DNA of 64,000 nt, taken from the NCBI RefSeq assembly GCF_022348185.1, contig NZ_JAKRFD010000009.1:180957-244956 (forward strand). The letters run 5' to 3'. The notes below the pieces were generated by a model. The model ran no database searches and had not been told where the DNA came from. It was given only the letters and a program-made list of their open reading frames with translations. Below, one piece after another: positions 36,842 through 47,194 of the stretch. This DNA comes from Epibacterium sp. Ofav1-8 (lineage in GTDB: Bacteria; Pseudomonadota; Alphaproteobacteria; Rhodobacterales; Rhodobacteraceae). Every line of letters begins with the position of its first letter. Position 1 is the stretch's first letter. The translations under genes and the position numbers were made by a program.

Positions 36842-36988
36842 TTTCTATATCCTTTAACTTGCGTTTTGCTTTGTCAGGCAGCTGATGCGTGTCGGCTGCT
36901 CACCTTGGGGCGGAAGGCCCATTCAGGGTCGAAACGCTCCACCGGAGCCTTTCTCGCCTTCATTCCCCGGCAGGTCCGGGAATTTTGA

Positions 36989-37005
36989 AGGGGGCCTTAG
37001 CCCCC
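36989..37005 (-). other. hairpin between rpoA and rplQ
   Basis: On the minus strand AGGGGGC pairs with GCCCCCT around TAAG, just after the rpoA stop, followed by a short T-containing run. It may be a partial attenuator separating rpoA from rplQ or an end-protecting hairpin. Confidence 0.4.
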
Positions 37006-37024
37006 TCCGGATCGAAAGTCCAGC

Positions 37025-38041
37025 TTAGAAGCTGTCTTCGAATTTCTTGGCCAGCTCTTCGATGTTGTCCGGCGGCCAGTCCTCGACGTCCATACCGAGG
37101 TGCAGACCCATGCCAGACAGCACTTCCTTGATCTCGTTCAAGGACTTGCGGCCGAAGTTCGGGGTGCGGAGCATCTCGGCTTCGGTTTTCTGGATCAGAT
37201 CGCCGATATAGACGATGTTGTCGTTCTTGAGGCAGTTTGCCGAACGTACGGACAGTTCCAGTTCGTCCACTTTCTTCAACAGAAGCGGGTTGAACTCGAG
37301 ACCATCGTCCTCGTCCTGACGGCCTGCGGATTCCGGCTCGTCGAAGTTCACGAAGATCGACAGCTGGTCCTGCAGGATGCGGGCCGCAAACGCCAGCGCG
37401 TCCTCGGGCGTGATGGAGCCGTCGGTGTCAACCTTGAGGGTCAGCTTGTCATAATCCAGCACCTGGCCCTCACGGGTGGGCTGAACGTCGTAGGAGACCT
37501 TCTTGACCGGGGAATAGATTGCGTCGATCGGGATCAGACCGATCGGTGCGTCCTCGGGCTTGTTCTTGTCGGCAGAGACATAGCCTTTGCCGGTGTTGAC
37601 GGTCAGCTCCATGAACAGATCCGCACCATCGTCGAGGTGGCAGATGACGTGCTCGCGGTTCAGAACCTCGATGCCAGCGGTTTCGGCAATGTCGCCTGCG
37701 GTGACGACGGCCGGACCCTTGGCATTGATCGACAGGCGCTTGGGCCCTTCGACTTCCATGCGCAGGGACACCTGCTTGAGGTTCAGGATGATGTCTGTGA
37801 CGTCTTCACGAACACCGGCCACGGAGGAAAACTCGTGCAGCACGTTGTCGATCTGAACGGATGTGATGGCAGCGCCTTGCAGCGAGCTCATCAGGATGCG
37901 GCGCAGTGCGTTGCCGAGCGTCAGACCAAAGCCACGCTCCAGCGGTTCCGCCACAAGCGTTGCCTGACGTGCCGGGTCGTTGCCCGGTTTCACCTCAAGC
38001 TGCGTGGGCTTGATCAATTCTGCCCAATTCTTATGGATCAT
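37025..38041 (-). CDS. rpoA: RNA polymerase alpha subunit
   Basis: 338-residue subunit that nucleates RNA polymerase assembly and contacts upstream promoter DNA and activators. The N-terminal domain has [18 protein letters not shown], the C-terminal domain [17 protein letters not shown] and [13 protein letters not shown] with DNA-binding residues. ATG 38041 (MIHKNWAEL) is the usual alphaproteobacterial start; earlier in-frame codons were rejected. It follows rpsK by 113 bp. Confidence 0.97.
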   Translation of the reverse strand: MIHKNWAELIKPTQLEVKPGNDPARQATLVAEPLERGFGLTLGNALRRILMSSLQGAAITSVQIDNVLHEFSSVAGVREDVTDIILNLKQVSLRMEVEGPKRLSINAKGPAVVTAGDIAETAGIEVLNREHVICHLDDGADLFMELTVNTGKGYVSADKNKPEDAPIGLIPIDAIYSPVKKVSYDVQPTREGQVLDYDKLTLKVDTDGSITPEDALAFAARILQDQLSIFVNFDEPESAGRQDEDDGLEFNPLLLKKVDELELSVRSANCLKNDNIVYIGDLIQKTEAEMLRTPNFGRKSLNEIKEVLSGMGLHLGMDVEDWPPDNIEELAKKFEDSF

Positions 38042-38154
38042 GCGTTCCCTCCATTCCTGTCTGGTCCCCATGTCCAAAGGATCAGACGCCCGAGGTTTCT
38101 AATGACGAACGGGGGCCCTGCGCGTGGCAAGGCCCCTGTTTTTCTGGGTGTCGC

Positions 38155-38544
38155 TTAGACGCGGCGGCGCTTCGGCGGGCGGCAGCCGTTGTGGGCGATC
38201 GGGGTCACATCACGGATGTTGGTGATGTTGAAGCCGATCGCGGCCAGCGCGCGCAGGGCGGATTCACGACCCGAACCGGGGCCCTGAACTTCGACCTCAA
38301 GCGTCTTTACGCCGTGATCCTGTGCCTTGCGGCCTGCGTCCTCGGCAGCCATCTGCGCAGCATAGGGCGTGGACTTACGGGAGCCCTTGAAGCCCATGGT
38401 GCCAGCGGAGGACCAGGAGATCGCATTGCCCTGAACGTCGGAGATCAGGATCTTGGTGTTGTTGAACGAGGAATTCACATGCGCAACACCGGAGGCGATG
38501 TTCTTGCGTTCCTTGCGTTTAACGCGGGTTTTATCACGTGCCAT
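38155..38544 (-). CDS. rpsK: 30S ribosomal protein S11
   Basis: 129-residue platform protein of the small subunit. The family signature appears as [18 protein letters not shown] and the C-terminus ends [12 protein letters not shown], the conserved RNA-binding tail. It follows rpsM by 15 bp, and an AGGGAGG-type RBS precedes the ATG. Part of the alpha-operon block rpsM-rpsK-rpoA-rplQ. Confidence 0.97.
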   Translation of the reverse strand: MARDKTRVKRKERKNIASGVAHVNSSFNNTKILISDVQGNAISWSSAGTMGFKGSRKSTPYAAQMAAEDAGRKAQDHGVKTLEVEVQGPGSGRESALRALAAIGFNITNIRDVTPIAHNGCRPPKRRRV

Positions 38545-38559
38545 TGGTCAGACCCTCCC

Positions 38560-38928
38560 TTACTTCTTCTTACCGGCAATGGCCTTTGCGGGGCCTTTGC
38601 GAGTACGAGCGTTGGTGTGGGTGCGCTGACCACGAACCGGCAGGTTGCGACGGTGGCGCAGGCCACGGTAGCAGCCCAGGTCCATCAGGCGCTTGATGTT
38701 CATCTGCACTTCACGACGCAGGTCACCTTCGACGGTGTAGGTCGCGTCGATGTGCTCGCGGATGGCCAGAACTTCTGCGTCGGAGAGTTCGTTCACACGA
38801 CGGGTTGCGTCGATGTTCACGGCCTCGCAGATGGCTTTGGCGGAGGCAGGACCGATACCCGTGATATAGGTCAGGGCGATCGGAACCCGTTTGGCAGTCG
38901 GGATGTTAACGCCGGCAATACGTGCCAC
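38560..38928 (-). CDS. rpsM: 30S ribosomal protein S13
   Basis: 122-residue head protein of the small subunit touching the P-site tRNA and S19. It starts [19 protein letters not shown] and ends [13 protein letters not shown]; the RNA-binding [20 protein letters not shown] motif is intact. First gene of the block; preceded by a 319-bp interval with a good promoter and the adk terminator. AAAGGAAAG acts as RBS. Confidence 0.97.
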   Translation of the reverse strand: MARIAGVNIPTAKRVPIALTYITGIGPASAKAICEAVNIDATRRVNELSDAEVLAIREHIDATYTVEGDLRREVQMNIKRLMDLGCYRGLRHRRNLPVRGQRTHTNARTRKGPAKAIAGKKK

Positions 38929-39085
38929 GTGTCACTTTCCTTTTTGGTTGCGGTTCCGTAACTCCAGAACCTTTTTTCACAACACTTGACCGTGGCAGTG
39001 AGGCCAGAGGGTCCAGCATGTCTCGAGGTGGTCAGGTGGACAACGCAAATTGCCCGCCTGGAATGATTCCCAGCAGGGATGTCGG

Positions 39086-39114
39086 TTCGTATTTGGAATT
39101 GGCGGATGGGTCAA
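39086..39114 (-). promoter_or_regulatory. candidate promoter of rpsM-rpsK-rpoA-rplQ
   Basis: On the minus strand TTGACC (39109-39114) and TACGAA (39086-39091) are separated by 17 bp, about 158 bp upstream of rpsM. It is the best match to a housekeeping promoter in the adk-rpsM interval (38929-39247), which otherwise holds only the adk hairpin. Confidence 0.6.
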
Positions 39115-39194
39115 CCCTCAAACCAGCATCCGGCGCGGCTGGCTGCGGGCTTCGCGATATTCTGCCGCGACCTGCCCCCTGCCCGATTACAAAG

Positions 39195-39216
39195 CAGGCC
39201 GCCCGGGGGCGGCCTG
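39195..39216 (-). terminator. terminator-like hairpin after adk
   Basis: CAGGCCGCCC (39195-39204) pairs with GGGCGGCCTG (39207-39216), a 10-bp stem. On the minus strand it is followed by CTTTGTAA, a short U-rich run. It closes the rplO-secY-adk unit. Confidence 0.7.
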
Positions 39217-39247
39217 TTGTCAGAACGTTCCGTGCTGGATGCGGGGA

Positions 39248-39825
39248 TCAATCGCCCAGGATCCAGGCGATGGATTTCTGCACCTCGTCGATGGAGGCCA
39301 TGCCGTCCAGCCGTTGCAGATTGCCCTTGGCCCAGTAGTAGCCGATCAGCGGCGAGGTCTTCTTGTAGTATTCCATCAGGCGAATACGGACCGATTCCTC
39401 GTTGTCGTCCGCGCGCGCTTCCTTGCCGGCGGCGCGGGCTTCCTCGGCGCGGTTGACGATGCGCTTGACCAGCACCTCGTCATCGACCTGCATCTCGATC
39501 ACCGCGTCGAGTTTCAGATCCATGTCCGCCAGCAGTTTCTCCAGCGCGTCCGCCTGCGCCAGCGTGCGCGGGAAGCCGTCGAAGATGAAGCCGCCCTTGG
39601 ACCCTTCCTGCAGGCGTTCGCGGATCAGGCCGATCACGATCTGGTCGGTGACCAGCTTGCCTTCGGCCATGATCGCCGCGACCTTCTTGCCCATTTCCGT
39701 GCCGGAGGACTGTGCCGCGCGCAGCATGTCACCGGTGGACAGTTGGGTCATGTTGCGGCTTTCGACCAGATGGCTGGCCTGCGTACCCTTGCCGGCGCCC
39801 GGCGGGCCCAGGAGAATGATATTGG

Positions 39826-39829
<4 letters not shown>
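39248..39829 (-). CDS. adk: adenylate kinase, short-LID form
   Basis: Interconverts ATP + AMP with 2 ADP. The 193-residue protein has the P-loop [11 protein letters not shown] (8-18), the AMP site LSTGDMLR and FIFDGFPRT. The LID is short ([20 protein letters not shown] region) and lacks the four zinc-binding cysteines of long forms, as usual in alphaproteobacteria. ATG 39829 overlaps the secY stop by 4 bp, hence coupled translation. Last gene before a terminator-like hairpin. Confidence 0.96.
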
Positions 39830-41190
<1,361 letters not shown>

Positions 41191-41300
41191 GAAATAGGTC
41201 TCTTCTTGCGAAAACGCCGCCCGGAACCGTTTTCCGGCTCGGACGGCGTATAGGAAAACTGATGACTTATGTAAGCGGCTTGCGCGCCGCTCACAAGCCG

Positions 41301-41771
41301 TTACTCAGCTGCGGCCTCGGATGCCACGGTCAGGGCGCCGCCTGCCTTGGAAACTGCCTCGACGGCAGCTTTGGATGCACCGGTCACGGCGATGGTCGCC
41401 TTGGCGGTGAATTCACCCTTGGCCAGCACGCGAATGCCGTCCAGCTTGCGGCGCACGACACCGGATGCCACCAGGCTGTCCTCGGTCACGGAAGCCGCGT
41501 CGAGCTTGCCTGCGTCGATGAATTTCTGGATCAGGCCGAGGTTCACAACAGCGTATTTCTTGGCGTTGGGCTTGTTGAAGCCACGCTTGGGCAGACGCTG
41601 GTAGAGCGGCATCTGGCCACCTTCGTAGCCGTTGATCGCCACACCGGAACGGGACTTCTGACCTTTGATACCGCGGCCACCCATTTTACCTTTGCCGGAA
41701 CCCGGACCACGGCCAACGCGGGTCCGTTTCGGGGCTGCACCTGGGTTGTCGCGCAGTTCGTTGAGTTTCAT
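41301..41771 (-). CDS. rplO: 50S ribosomal protein L15
   Basis: 156-residue large-subunit protein. The N-terminus [20 protein letters not shown], the glycine-rich [20 protein letters not shown] and [17 protein letters not shown] are typical. An AGGAGA RBS precedes ATG 41771. In most bacteria it directly follows rpmD; here 2.26 kb of other DNA lies between, and rplO has its own candidate promoter at 41870-41898. Confidence 0.97.
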   Translation of the reverse strand: MKLNELRDNPGAAPKRTRVGRGPGSGKGKMGGRGIKGQKSRSGVAINGYEGGQMPLYQRLPKRGFNKPNAKKYAVVNLGLIQKFIDAGKLDAASVTEDSLVASGVVRRKLDGIRVLAKGEFTAKATIAVTGASKAAVEAVSKAGGALTVASEAAAE

Positions 41772-41869
41772 ATCGCTTCTCCTAAAGCCGGAAGTGGCCC
41801 CCTGAAGCGTATGGGGCCAGACACGGCATTTCTTGGTTTTGATTCTGTGGCGCGGGATGCCACCGGGGG

Positions 41870-41898
41870 CGTATAGACGGGATACCCCGCAGGATCAA
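41870..41898 (-). promoter_or_regulatory. candidate promoter of rplO-secY-adk
   Basis: On the minus strand TTGATC (41893-41898) and TATACG (41870-41875) are separated by exactly 17 bp, about 100 bp upstream of rplO. It lies beyond the last convincing codons of the degraded lipoprotein frame. Confidence 0.65.
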
Positions 41899-41929
41899 GA
41901 GCGGCCTCACCCGATGCCCGCCTGATGAC

Positions 41930-42252
41930 TCAAGGCAGCGCGCGATATCGCGGGGCGTTTTCTTCATCGCGCTGGTGATGGCGACCGTCTCCTTGGCGCC
42001 GGATGCCACATTGACCGTGCCGCCCGTCACCGAGACCTCGCCCAGAAGACGCCCCAACTCATAGCCCCAGGCATGATCGTCATAGCACCCGAGCTGCACC
42101 AAAAACGCTCGTGTCCGACCGGGCTCGATGGTCTCCTTGGCGGCCATGGCATCAGGGGTGCGCTTGCCACAGGAGGCGTGCCTGAAATGGCGGAGCGCCC
42201 CGCGCCAGAGCTGCCCTTGCACGCCTCCAGCACCTATCTCTGCGCCGCCGCA
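41930..42252 (-). pseudogene. remnant reading frame, probably the 3' part of a broken lipoprotein gene
   Basis: A minus-strand frame open from about 42252 encodes protein-like sequence (for example TIEPGRTRAFLVQLGCYDD and GGTVNVASGAKETVAITSAM), out of frame with the lipoprotein N-terminus just upstream. The frame technically stays open to 41782, but that tail runs through the rplO promoter and looks non-coding. A single frame change near 42240-42252 would join the two parts; another frame there carries FDAAAQR followed by a stop, so more than one lesion is possible. The boundaries are approximate. Confidence 0.4.
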
Positions 42253-42574
42253 TCAAAACGGTCGCTATCTCCACCCGGTAGATCACTTCGGTATCGGCAG
42301 TGTACTGCACCGCGCTATACCCCGACGCGCCAGAATAGCTGGAGACATTCGCCTGCATGGTCCGCCCACCCTGCGGATTTTTCGCCACCGGCATCCTGTA
42401 GAGAGCAATCACCTCTGAACTCGTGCTGCGTCCGGGGTCAATCGCGCTCATCAGTGCTGTGCGCCCCTCCGGCACATCCCCGATTTGATCAGAGCCGCTG
42501 ATGTCATCGCTCATGCAGCCTGCGGCCAGAGTCAGACAAAACAGGGCAATCAGGCTGCGTTGGGCGCGAAACAT
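42152..42574 (-). CDS. lipoprotein N-terminal fragment
   Basis: Frame of 140 residues. The first 22 residues are a lipoprotein signal (FRAQRSLIALFCLTLAAGC, lipobox LAAGC), and the next 85 are plausible mature sequence (SDQIGDVPEGRTALMSAI; NVSSYSGASGYSAVQYTADT). After about residue 107 it becomes arginine-rich (LMRRRRDRCWRRARAA), which looks like out-of-frame reading. I therefore think it is the 5' part of a frameshifted gene continuing in another frame to about 41930. No recognised domain. Confidence 0.5.
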   Translation of the reverse strand: MFRAQRSLIALFCLTLAAGCMSDDISGSDQIGDVPEGRTALMSAIDPGRSTSSEVIALYRMPVAKNPQGGRTMQANVSSYSGASGYSAVQYTADTEVIYRVEIATVLMRRRRDRCWRRARAALARGAPPFQARLLWQAHP

Positions 42575-42864
42575 TGCATAGCCCTCTCAGGCAGGCTGAG
42601 TGGACCGTGCCCCCTCGCGGCCACGGGTGTAGATCCCGGATGCACCGCCACCGGCGCATGGGATCGATATGTGTCGTGTCTGTGTCGCTGGCGCTGTTGT
42701 TGAGAAAGGCGGCGCCGCCGGATCGGAAGAGGATCGGAGGCGTCACCCTCCAAGAAGACCAGATATCTGACCTCGCGCTCCGGGGCGTCACCCCCAAAGC
42801 CCAGTTCCAGGTTGGGTCCGGCTTGCCACACCGGCCCGCGAGTTGCGCAACTCGCCGAACACAA
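42550..42864 (-). other. uncertain open frame between the lipoprotein fragment and the DUF1127 gene
   Basis: The minus-strand frame contains AGPNLELGFGG, APEREVRYLVFLEG and then low-complexity Gln/Arg/His sequence. The first 40 residues look protein-like, the rest does not, suggesting a decayed gene remnant. The whole 432-bp stretch 42575-43006 otherwise holds the small RNA and its terminator at the right end. Confidence 0.25.
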
Positions 42865-42916
42865 TGCCCTATCCGCCCAAAGATCCCCTCACCAGGGCGC
42901 GCGCCGGTCGCGCAAC

Positions 42917-42944
42917 AAAAACGCCCCCACGATGTGGAGGCGTT
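42917..42944 (-). terminator. rho-independent terminator after the DUF1127 gene / small RNA
   Basis: On the minus strand AACGCCTCCAC pairs with GTGGGGGCGTT around ATC, followed by a U-tract. One mismatch-type pair, otherwise an 11-bp stem. Confidence 0.85.
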
Positions 42945-43006
42945 CTGTTCAGCCGGCATGCACCCCGAGGGAGGAGGAAGGGCGCGGCCGCTGTATGGGA
43001 ATGTCT
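42917..43006 (-). ncRNA. CcsR/cuckoo-like small RNA candidate with anti-Shine-Dalgarno loop
   Basis: Directly after the DUF1127 stop the minus strand has a hairpin (arms CAGCGGC at 42987-42993 and GCCGGCTG at 42950-42957, extended by CGCCC/GGGTG) whose loop carries CCTCCTCCC at 42969-42977, followed by a terminator. CCUCCUCCC-loop RNAs downstream of DUF1127 genes are known as CcsR RNAs in Rhodobacter sphaeroides and as the wider cuckoo family in alphaproteobacteria. Only one such hairpin is visible here. It is probably processed from the DUF1127 transcript. Confidence 0.65.
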
Positions 43007-43222
43007 TCAGGCGCCGTAGACGTGGGTCCGGGCCAGATCCGCGATGTCGCAGCGGCGGATGCCGATGTCGGCCAGGTCGCGGTCGGTCAGCGCATCCAGC
43101 TCCTCGTAGGTCCGCTTGTACTCCTTGTAGAGATCCCAGCTGGTGCGGGCGTTCTCTGCCAGGCCGCGCAGGCGGGCGACGACGGAGGGGGTTGCAACGG
43201 TGCTGTTCAGTGCGTGTGCCAT
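43007..43222 (-). CDS. DUF1127 small protein (CcaF1-like)
   Basis: 71-residue basic protein. The C-terminal DUF1127 motif is seen as YEELDALTDRDLADIGIRRCDI with the family's L-x-D-L-G-I/L-x-R pattern, after a helical region. The R. sphaeroides homologue CcaF1 is an RNA-binding protein encoded just upstream of stress-induced sRNAs, and the same order is present here. An AGGAAAG RBS precedes ATG 43222. The gene sits between rpmD and rplO, inside what is usually the spc operon. Confidence 0.88.
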   Translation of the reverse strand: MAHALNSTVATPSVVARLRGLAENARTSWDLYKEYKRTYEELDALTDRDLADIGIRRCDIADLARTHVYGA

Positions 43223-43440
43223 AGTGGTCTTTCCTTATCTCTAGCCGGGACGGGTTTCCGCGGCTCTTGGTGTCTCTGTTCAATTCCTTTGACACCTGCG
43301 AAGATAAGGCAGGGCGTTGGCGCTAACAACTGACGGTTCGGAACACCCGCTATGCCGCAGATGCATAGTAAGCGCAGTTGTCGTTAACGCGACTTTCACA
43401 TGTTTTGCACAAATCCGCGCCACATCAATTGGACTGCCCA

Positions 43441-43472
43441 AAAAAGCGCCTCCGCAGGCATGCGAAGGCGCC
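43441..43472 (-). terminator. rho-independent terminator after the COG4315-like gene
   Basis: On the minus strand GCGCCTTCGCA pairs with TGCGGAGGCGC (one G-U pair) around TGCC, followed by six U. It separates the secreted-protein gene from the DUF1127 gene. Confidence 0.88.
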
Positions 43473-43487
43473 GGGATCAGCCGCGCC

Positions 43488-43868
43488 TTACGGCTTCACG
43501 ATATGCCAGGCGCCGCCGACACCATCGCCGCTGGTCTGTCCCGGGGCCGTGTCATTGACCCAGAGGTACAGCGGCTTGCCGTCAAAGGCGACCTGCTGGC
43601 TTCCGTCCGTGCGGGACACCAGCGAGGCCCCCTCGGGCAGGTCGGTGCCCGCCTCGACCACCAGCGGCGGCCATTTCTGGGCGCAGCCGCCATAGCAGTT
43701 GGATTGGCCGTCGGCATCCTTGTCGAAGGAATAGAGCGTCATCCCATGCGCATCGGTCAGGTAGCCGGCGTCAGAGGTCTGCACGGCTGCGGCGCTGTGG
43801 TCGCCGGCAATGGCGCTGGTGGCAGCGGTGAGGGCAAAACAGGTGGTGAGGGCGGCAAAGCGGATCAT
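43488..43868 (-). CDS. secreted COG4315-like repeat protein
   Basis: 126-residue exported protein. A signal peptide of about 21 residues ends SAIAG; two repeats follow, LTDAHGMTLYSFDKDADGQSN with CYGGCAQKWPPL, and VAFDGKPLYLWVNDTAPGQTSGDGVGGAWH, the tandem motif of the predicted lipoprotein/secreted repeat family COG4315. The function of this family is unknown. The gene has its own terminator and is monocistronic, located between rpmD and the DUF1127 gene. Confidence 0.85.
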   Translation of the reverse strand: MIRFAALTTCFALTAATSAIAGDHSAAAVQTSDAGYLTDAHGMTLYSFDKDADGQSNCYGGCAQKWPPLVVEAGTDLPEGASLVSRTDGSQQVAFDGKPLYLWVNDTAPGQTSGDGVGGAWHIVKP

Positions 43869-43978
43869 GTCATTCTCCAGTCAAGTGCCTGCGTCGGTGC
43901 AGGTACAAGGAGAACACCCCGGCGACGGTTTCTATTCACCCCACCGGCAATTTTTTCTGTGCCACCCCCCCCGCCAAT

Positions 43979-44008
43979 AAAAAACGCCCCCGGATCACTC
44001 CGAGGGCG
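43979..44008 (-). terminator. rho-independent terminator after rpmD
   Basis: CGCCCCCGG (43985-43993) pairs, with one mismatch, with CCGAGGGCG (44000-44008); the A-run on the left becomes a U-tract. It ends the rpmC-rpmD block, so rplO is not reached by that transcript. Confidence 0.8.
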
Positions 44009-44034
44009 CTTCTATTGGGAAGGTCGAAAGAGGC

Positions 44035-44223
44035 TTAGCCGCGCTCTTCGACGATTTCCACCAGATGCGGGATCTTGTTGATCATGCCGCGCACGGAGGG
44101 GGTGTCCTCCAGCTCGCGGGTCTTGTGCATCTTGTTCAGGCCCAGACCGATCAGGGTTGCGCGCTGGTCGGCGGGGCGACGGATCGGAGAGCCGATCTGT
44201 TTCACGACGATGGTTTTAGCCAT
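44035..44223 (-). CDS. rpmD: 50S ribosomal protein L30
   Basis: 62-residue protein of the large subunit. It starts [20 protein letters not shown], has [20 protein letters not shown] and ends with the [10 protein letters not shown] motif. Last gene of the spc block here, 12 bp after rpsE, followed by a terminator instead of rplO. Confidence 0.96.
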   Translation of the reverse strand: MAKTIVVKQIGSPIRRPADQRATLIGLGLNKMHKTRELEDTPSVRGMINKIPHLVEIVEERG

Positions 44224-44235
44224 GGATCAGGTTCC

Positions 44236-44814
44236 TTACGCTTCTTCAGCCACTTGGCTGGACTCGGCCGGAGCCTCGTCCCGCTTGGGCAGGATGTCCG
44301 CAACTTTCTTGCCACGACGCTGAGCAACAGCGCGGGGGCTCTGCTCTTTCTTCAGACCGTCGATGGTGGCGCGGATCATGTTGTAAGGGTTCTGAGAGCC
44401 AACGGACTTGGAAACCACGTCCTTGATGCCCAGCATCTCGAAGACGGCACGCATCGGACCACCTGCGATGATCCCGGTACCTTCCGGAGCGGTGCGCATG
44501 ACCACCTTGCCGGCGCCGTGGCGACCGTACATGTCGTGGTGCAGGGTACGACCCTCTTTCAGCGGCACGCGGATCATCTGGCGCTTGGCTTGCTCGGTTG
44601 CCTTGCGGATCGCCTCGGGCACCTCTTTGGCCTTGCCTTTGCCGAAGCCGACGCGACCTTTTTGGTCACCCACGACGACGAGCGCGGCGAAGCCGAAGCG
44701 CTTACCACCCTTAACGGTTTTGGACACGCGGTTGATCGCGACCAGACGATCTGCGAATTCCGGTGTCTCTTCACGGTCGCGGCGGTTGCCGCGGCGGTTT
44801 TCACGTTCTGCCAT
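44236..44814 (-). CDS. rpsE: 30S ribosomal protein S5
   Basis: 192-residue small-subunit protein important for decoding fidelity. It has [20 protein letters not shown], the glycine-rich [18 protein letters not shown] and [18 protein letters not shown] segments. I chose ATG 44814 (MAERENRR) because AAGGAA lies 6 bp upstream and it matches the alphaproteobacterial start; the frame also has an ATG five codons earlier. It follows rplR after a 166-bp gap. Confidence 0.96.
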   Translation of the reverse strand: MAERENRRGNRRDREETPEFADRLVAINRVSKTVKGGKRFGFAALVVVGDQKGRVGFGKGKAKEVPEAIRKATEQAKRQMIRVPLKEGRTLHHDMYGRHGAGKVVMRTAPEGTGIIAGGPMRAVFEMLGIKDVVSKSVGSQNPYNMIRATIDGLKKEQSPRAVAQRRGKKVADILPKRDEAPAESSQVAEEA

Positions 44815-44945
44815 TTGGCATTCCTTCATGATGTGACGAGGACGTCAGACCGCCCCGTCAAATGTTCCAATCCTGGTGAGCGGGCCAGCGGACCTGCTCC
44901 CGGATCATCGGGACCACTGACGTGATCCACTCTGTCAAAATCGGT

Positions 44946-44972
44946 CGGGCGCCCCGGCCAGCGCGGCGCCCG
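44946..44972 (-). other. GC-rich hairpin in the rplR-rpsE gap
   Basis: CGGGCGCC (44946-44953) and GGCGCCCG (44965-44972) form an 8-bp stem right after the rplR stop. On the minus strand ATTTT follows 6-7 nt later. It may attenuate or protect the transcript in this unusually long intra-operon gap. Confidence 0.4.
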
Positions 44973-44980
44973 GTTGATCC

Positions 44981-45340
44981 TTAGATCTTCAGACCACCTT
45001 CACGCGCCGCGTCGGCCAGAGCCTTCACTTTGCCGTGGTACAGGAAACCGCCACGATCGAAGTAGGCTTCGCTCACGCCAGCGGCTTTCGCGCGCTCTGC
45101 GATCACGGAACCGACTTTGGTTGCCGCTTCGATGTTGTTCTTGCCCACAAAACCAAGATCCTTTTCCAGGGTCGAGGCTGCGGCCAGGGTCACACCTTTG
45201 ACGTCGTCGATCAGCTGAACAGAGATGTTCTTGTTCGAGCGGTGCACGGAGAGACGCAGACGGCCTGCGTTCACCTTGCGAAGCTTGTTCCGGACGCGCA
45301 GACGACGCTTCAGAAACAGGGTACGTTTGCTGTTTGCCAT
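44981..45340 (-). CDS. rplR: 50S ribosomal protein L18
   Basis: 119-residue 5S rRNA-binding protein. It begins [20 protein letters not shown] and has [18 protein letters not shown] and the C-terminal [19 protein letters not shown], all characteristic. It starts 11 bp after rplF stops and is part of the spc block. Confidence 0.97.
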   Translation of the reverse strand: MANSKRTLFLKRRLRVRNKLRKVNAGRLRLSVHRSNKNISVQLIDDVKGVTLAAASTLEKDLGFVGKNNIEAATKVGSVIAERAKAAGVSEAYFDRGGFLYHGKVKALADAAREGGLKI

Positions 45341-45351
45341 TTTGCTTGTCC

Positions 45352-45885
45352 TTACTTCTTCTTGCCTTCCTTGCGGAAGATGAATTCGCCCTTGTAGCGG
45401 ATGCCTTTGCCTTTGTAGGGCTCGGGACGACGCCAGTCGCGGATCTGTGCCGCCACTTCGCCCACCACTTGTGCGTCTGCACCTTCCACAACGACTTCGG
45501 TCTGCTTCGGTGCGGTGATGGTGACACCTTCCGGAGCAGTGAAATCGACGTCGTGGCTGTAACCGAGGTTCAGCTTCAGGGTGTTGCCCTGCATCTGCGC
45601 CCGGTAACCAACACCCTGGATCTCAAGCTCTTTCTTGAAGCCCTGGGTGACGCCGTGAACCATGTTGGCAACCATGGTGCGGGACATGCCCCACTGCTGG
45701 CGCGCGCGCTTGGATTTGCCGCGCGGCTCAACTTTCACCAGGTTGTCCTCGACAGTCAGGGTGACGTCGTCGGTTGCGGTGAAGGTCTGGGCGCCTTTCG
45801 GGCCCTTCACTTCGATGGTCTGGCCGGACAGGCTGGCGGAGACGCCGCTGGGCAGTTCGACCGGTTTCTTACCAATACGAGACAT
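45352..45885 (-). CDS. rplF: 50S ribosomal protein L6
   Basis: 177-residue large-subunit protein binding near the sarcin-ricin loop. Typical segments are [26 protein letters not shown] and the C-terminal [16 protein letters not shown] with IFRKEGKKK. It follows rpsH by 15 bp within the spc block, with a GGAGGCC RBS. Confidence 0.97.
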   Translation of the reverse strand: MSRIGKKPVELPSGVSASLSGQTIEVKGPKGAQTFTATDDVTLTVEDNLVKVEPRGKSKRARQQWGMSRTMVANMVHGVTQGFKKELEIQGVGYRAQMQGNTLKLNLGYSHDVDFTAPEGVTITAPKQTEVVVEGADAQVVGEVAAQIRDWRRPEPYKGKGIRYKGEFIFRKEGKKK

Positions 45886-45900
45886 TGTGCTGAGGCCTCC

Positions 45901-46293
45901 TTAGAATACGGTGCAAAGCACTTCGCCACCGACGTTGGCCGCGCGTGCATTTGCATCCGACATCACACCTTTGGGGGTGGAGACAATCGACACGCCAAGG
46001 CCCTGACGGACCTGCGGAATGTCATTGACGCCCATGTACACGCGACGACCGGGCGTGGAGACACGCTTCAGTTCGCGAATGACAGGTTCGCCTTCGTAGT
46101 ACTTGAGGCTGATTTCCAGCGCCGGATGGCCGCGTTCATCAGTCGCTTTCTCATAGCCGCGGATGTAACCCTCGGACTGCAGCACATCCAGAACCCAGGC
46201 GCGCAGTTTGGACGCCGGAGTCATGACAGTGGATTTGCCACGCAGCTGAGAGTTACGGATACGGGTGAGCATATCGCCGATAGGATCGTTCAT
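45901..46293 (-). CDS. rpsH: 30S ribosomal protein S8
   Basis: 130-residue 16S rRNA-binding protein and, in E. coli, the translational repressor of the spc operon. It starts [20 protein letters not shown] and ends with [20 protein letters not shown], the conserved C-terminal motif. It lies 12 bp after rpsN. Confidence 0.97.
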   Translation of the reverse strand: MNDPIGDMLTRIRNSQLRGKSTVMTPASKLRAWVLDVLQSEGYIRGYEKATDERGHPALEISLKYYEGEPVIRELKRVSTPGRRVYMGVNDIPQVRQGLGVSIVSTPKGVMSDANARAANVGGEVLCTVF

Positions 46294-46305
46294 ATTGTCT
46301 CTCCC

Positions 46306-46611
46306 TTACCAGCTCGATTTCACCATGCCGGGGATCTGGCCGTTGGAGCCAAGGTCCCGCAGAGCGATCCGGCTGACCTTCAGCTTACGATAGTAAGCGT
46401 GGGGACGGCCGGTCAGCTGGCAGCGGTTATGCAGACGGGTTGCCGACGAGTTGCGCGGCAGTTTCGCCAGTTTCAGACGCGCTTTGAAACGCTCTTCCAT
46501 CGGGCGGGATTCGTCATTCGCGATCTCTTTGAGCTCGGCACGTTTGGCAGCGTATTTGGCCACCAGGCGCTCGCGCTTCTTTTCGCGTTCGATCATTGCT
46601 TTTTTAGCCAT
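46306..46611 (-). CDS. rpsN: 30S ribosomal protein S14 (zinc-free form)
   Basis: 101-residue protein of the small-subunit head. The long, zinc-independent form: [19 protein letters not shown] at the start, then [20 protein letters not shown] and the C-terminal [11 protein letters not shown]. It lacks the CxxC pairs of the short zinc form. 19 bp after rplE. Confidence 0.97.
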   Translation of the reverse strand: MAKKAMIEREKKRERLVAKYAAKRAELKEIANDESRPMEERFKARLKLAKLPRNSSATRLHNRCQLTGRPHAYYRKLKVSRIALRDLGSNGQIPGMVKSSW

Positions 46612-46630
46612 GGTCTCTTCCTCTCCGCGA

Positions 46631-47194
46631 TCAGCTGTTGAAGGGCATGTTGAAAGCTTTCAACAGCGCCTTAGCTTCCGCGTCGGTGTTCGCGGTGGTG
46701 GCAATTACGATGTCCATGCCCCAGGATTCGTCGATCTTGTCGAAATCGATTTCCGGGAACACGATGTGCTCTTTCAGGCCCATGGCGTAGTTGCCACGAC
46801 CGTCGAAAGAGGTGCCGGACACACCGCGGAAGTCGCGGATCCGGGGCATCGCGATGGTGATCAGACGGTCGAGGAATTCATACATCCGCTCGCCACGCAG
46901 GGTCACCTTTGCACCCATCGGCATGCCTTCACGAACGCGGAAGCCAGCGATGGAGTTCTTTGCAACGGTGGTCAGCGCTTTCTGACCGGCGATCTTGGTC
47001 AGGTCTTCCTGAGCCGATTTCGCCTTCTTGCTGTCCTTGACGGCTGCACGGCCGCAGCCGATGTTCAGAACGATCTTCTCCAGCTTGGGGATCTGCATCT
47101 CGTTCTTGTAGCCGAATTCCTCTTTCAGGGCGCCACGGATGGTGTCCTTGTAGAGGGTCTTCAGACGCGGGGTGTAGGTTGCATCGTCAAGCAT
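46631..47194 (-). CDS. rplE: 50S ribosomal protein L5
   Basis: 187-residue 5S rRNA-binding protein at the central protuberance. It contains [36 protein letters not shown] and [20 protein letters not shown]. The ATG overlaps the rplX stop by one base (TGATG), so it is translationally coupled. Confidence 0.97.
   Translation of the reverse strand: MLDDATYTPRLKTLYKDTIRGALKEEFGYKNEMQIPKLEKIVLNIGCGRAAVKDSKKAKSAQEDLTKIAGQKALTTVAKNSIAGFRVREGMPMGAKVTLRGERMYEFLDRLITIAMPRIRDFRGVSGTSFDGRGNYAMGLKEHIVFPEIDFDKIDESWGMDIVIATTANTDAEAKALLKAFNMPFNS

Noticed and set aside
41782..41930. C-terminal extension of the lipoprotein remnant frame
   Set aside because: Composition is non-protein-like and overlaps the rplO promoter.
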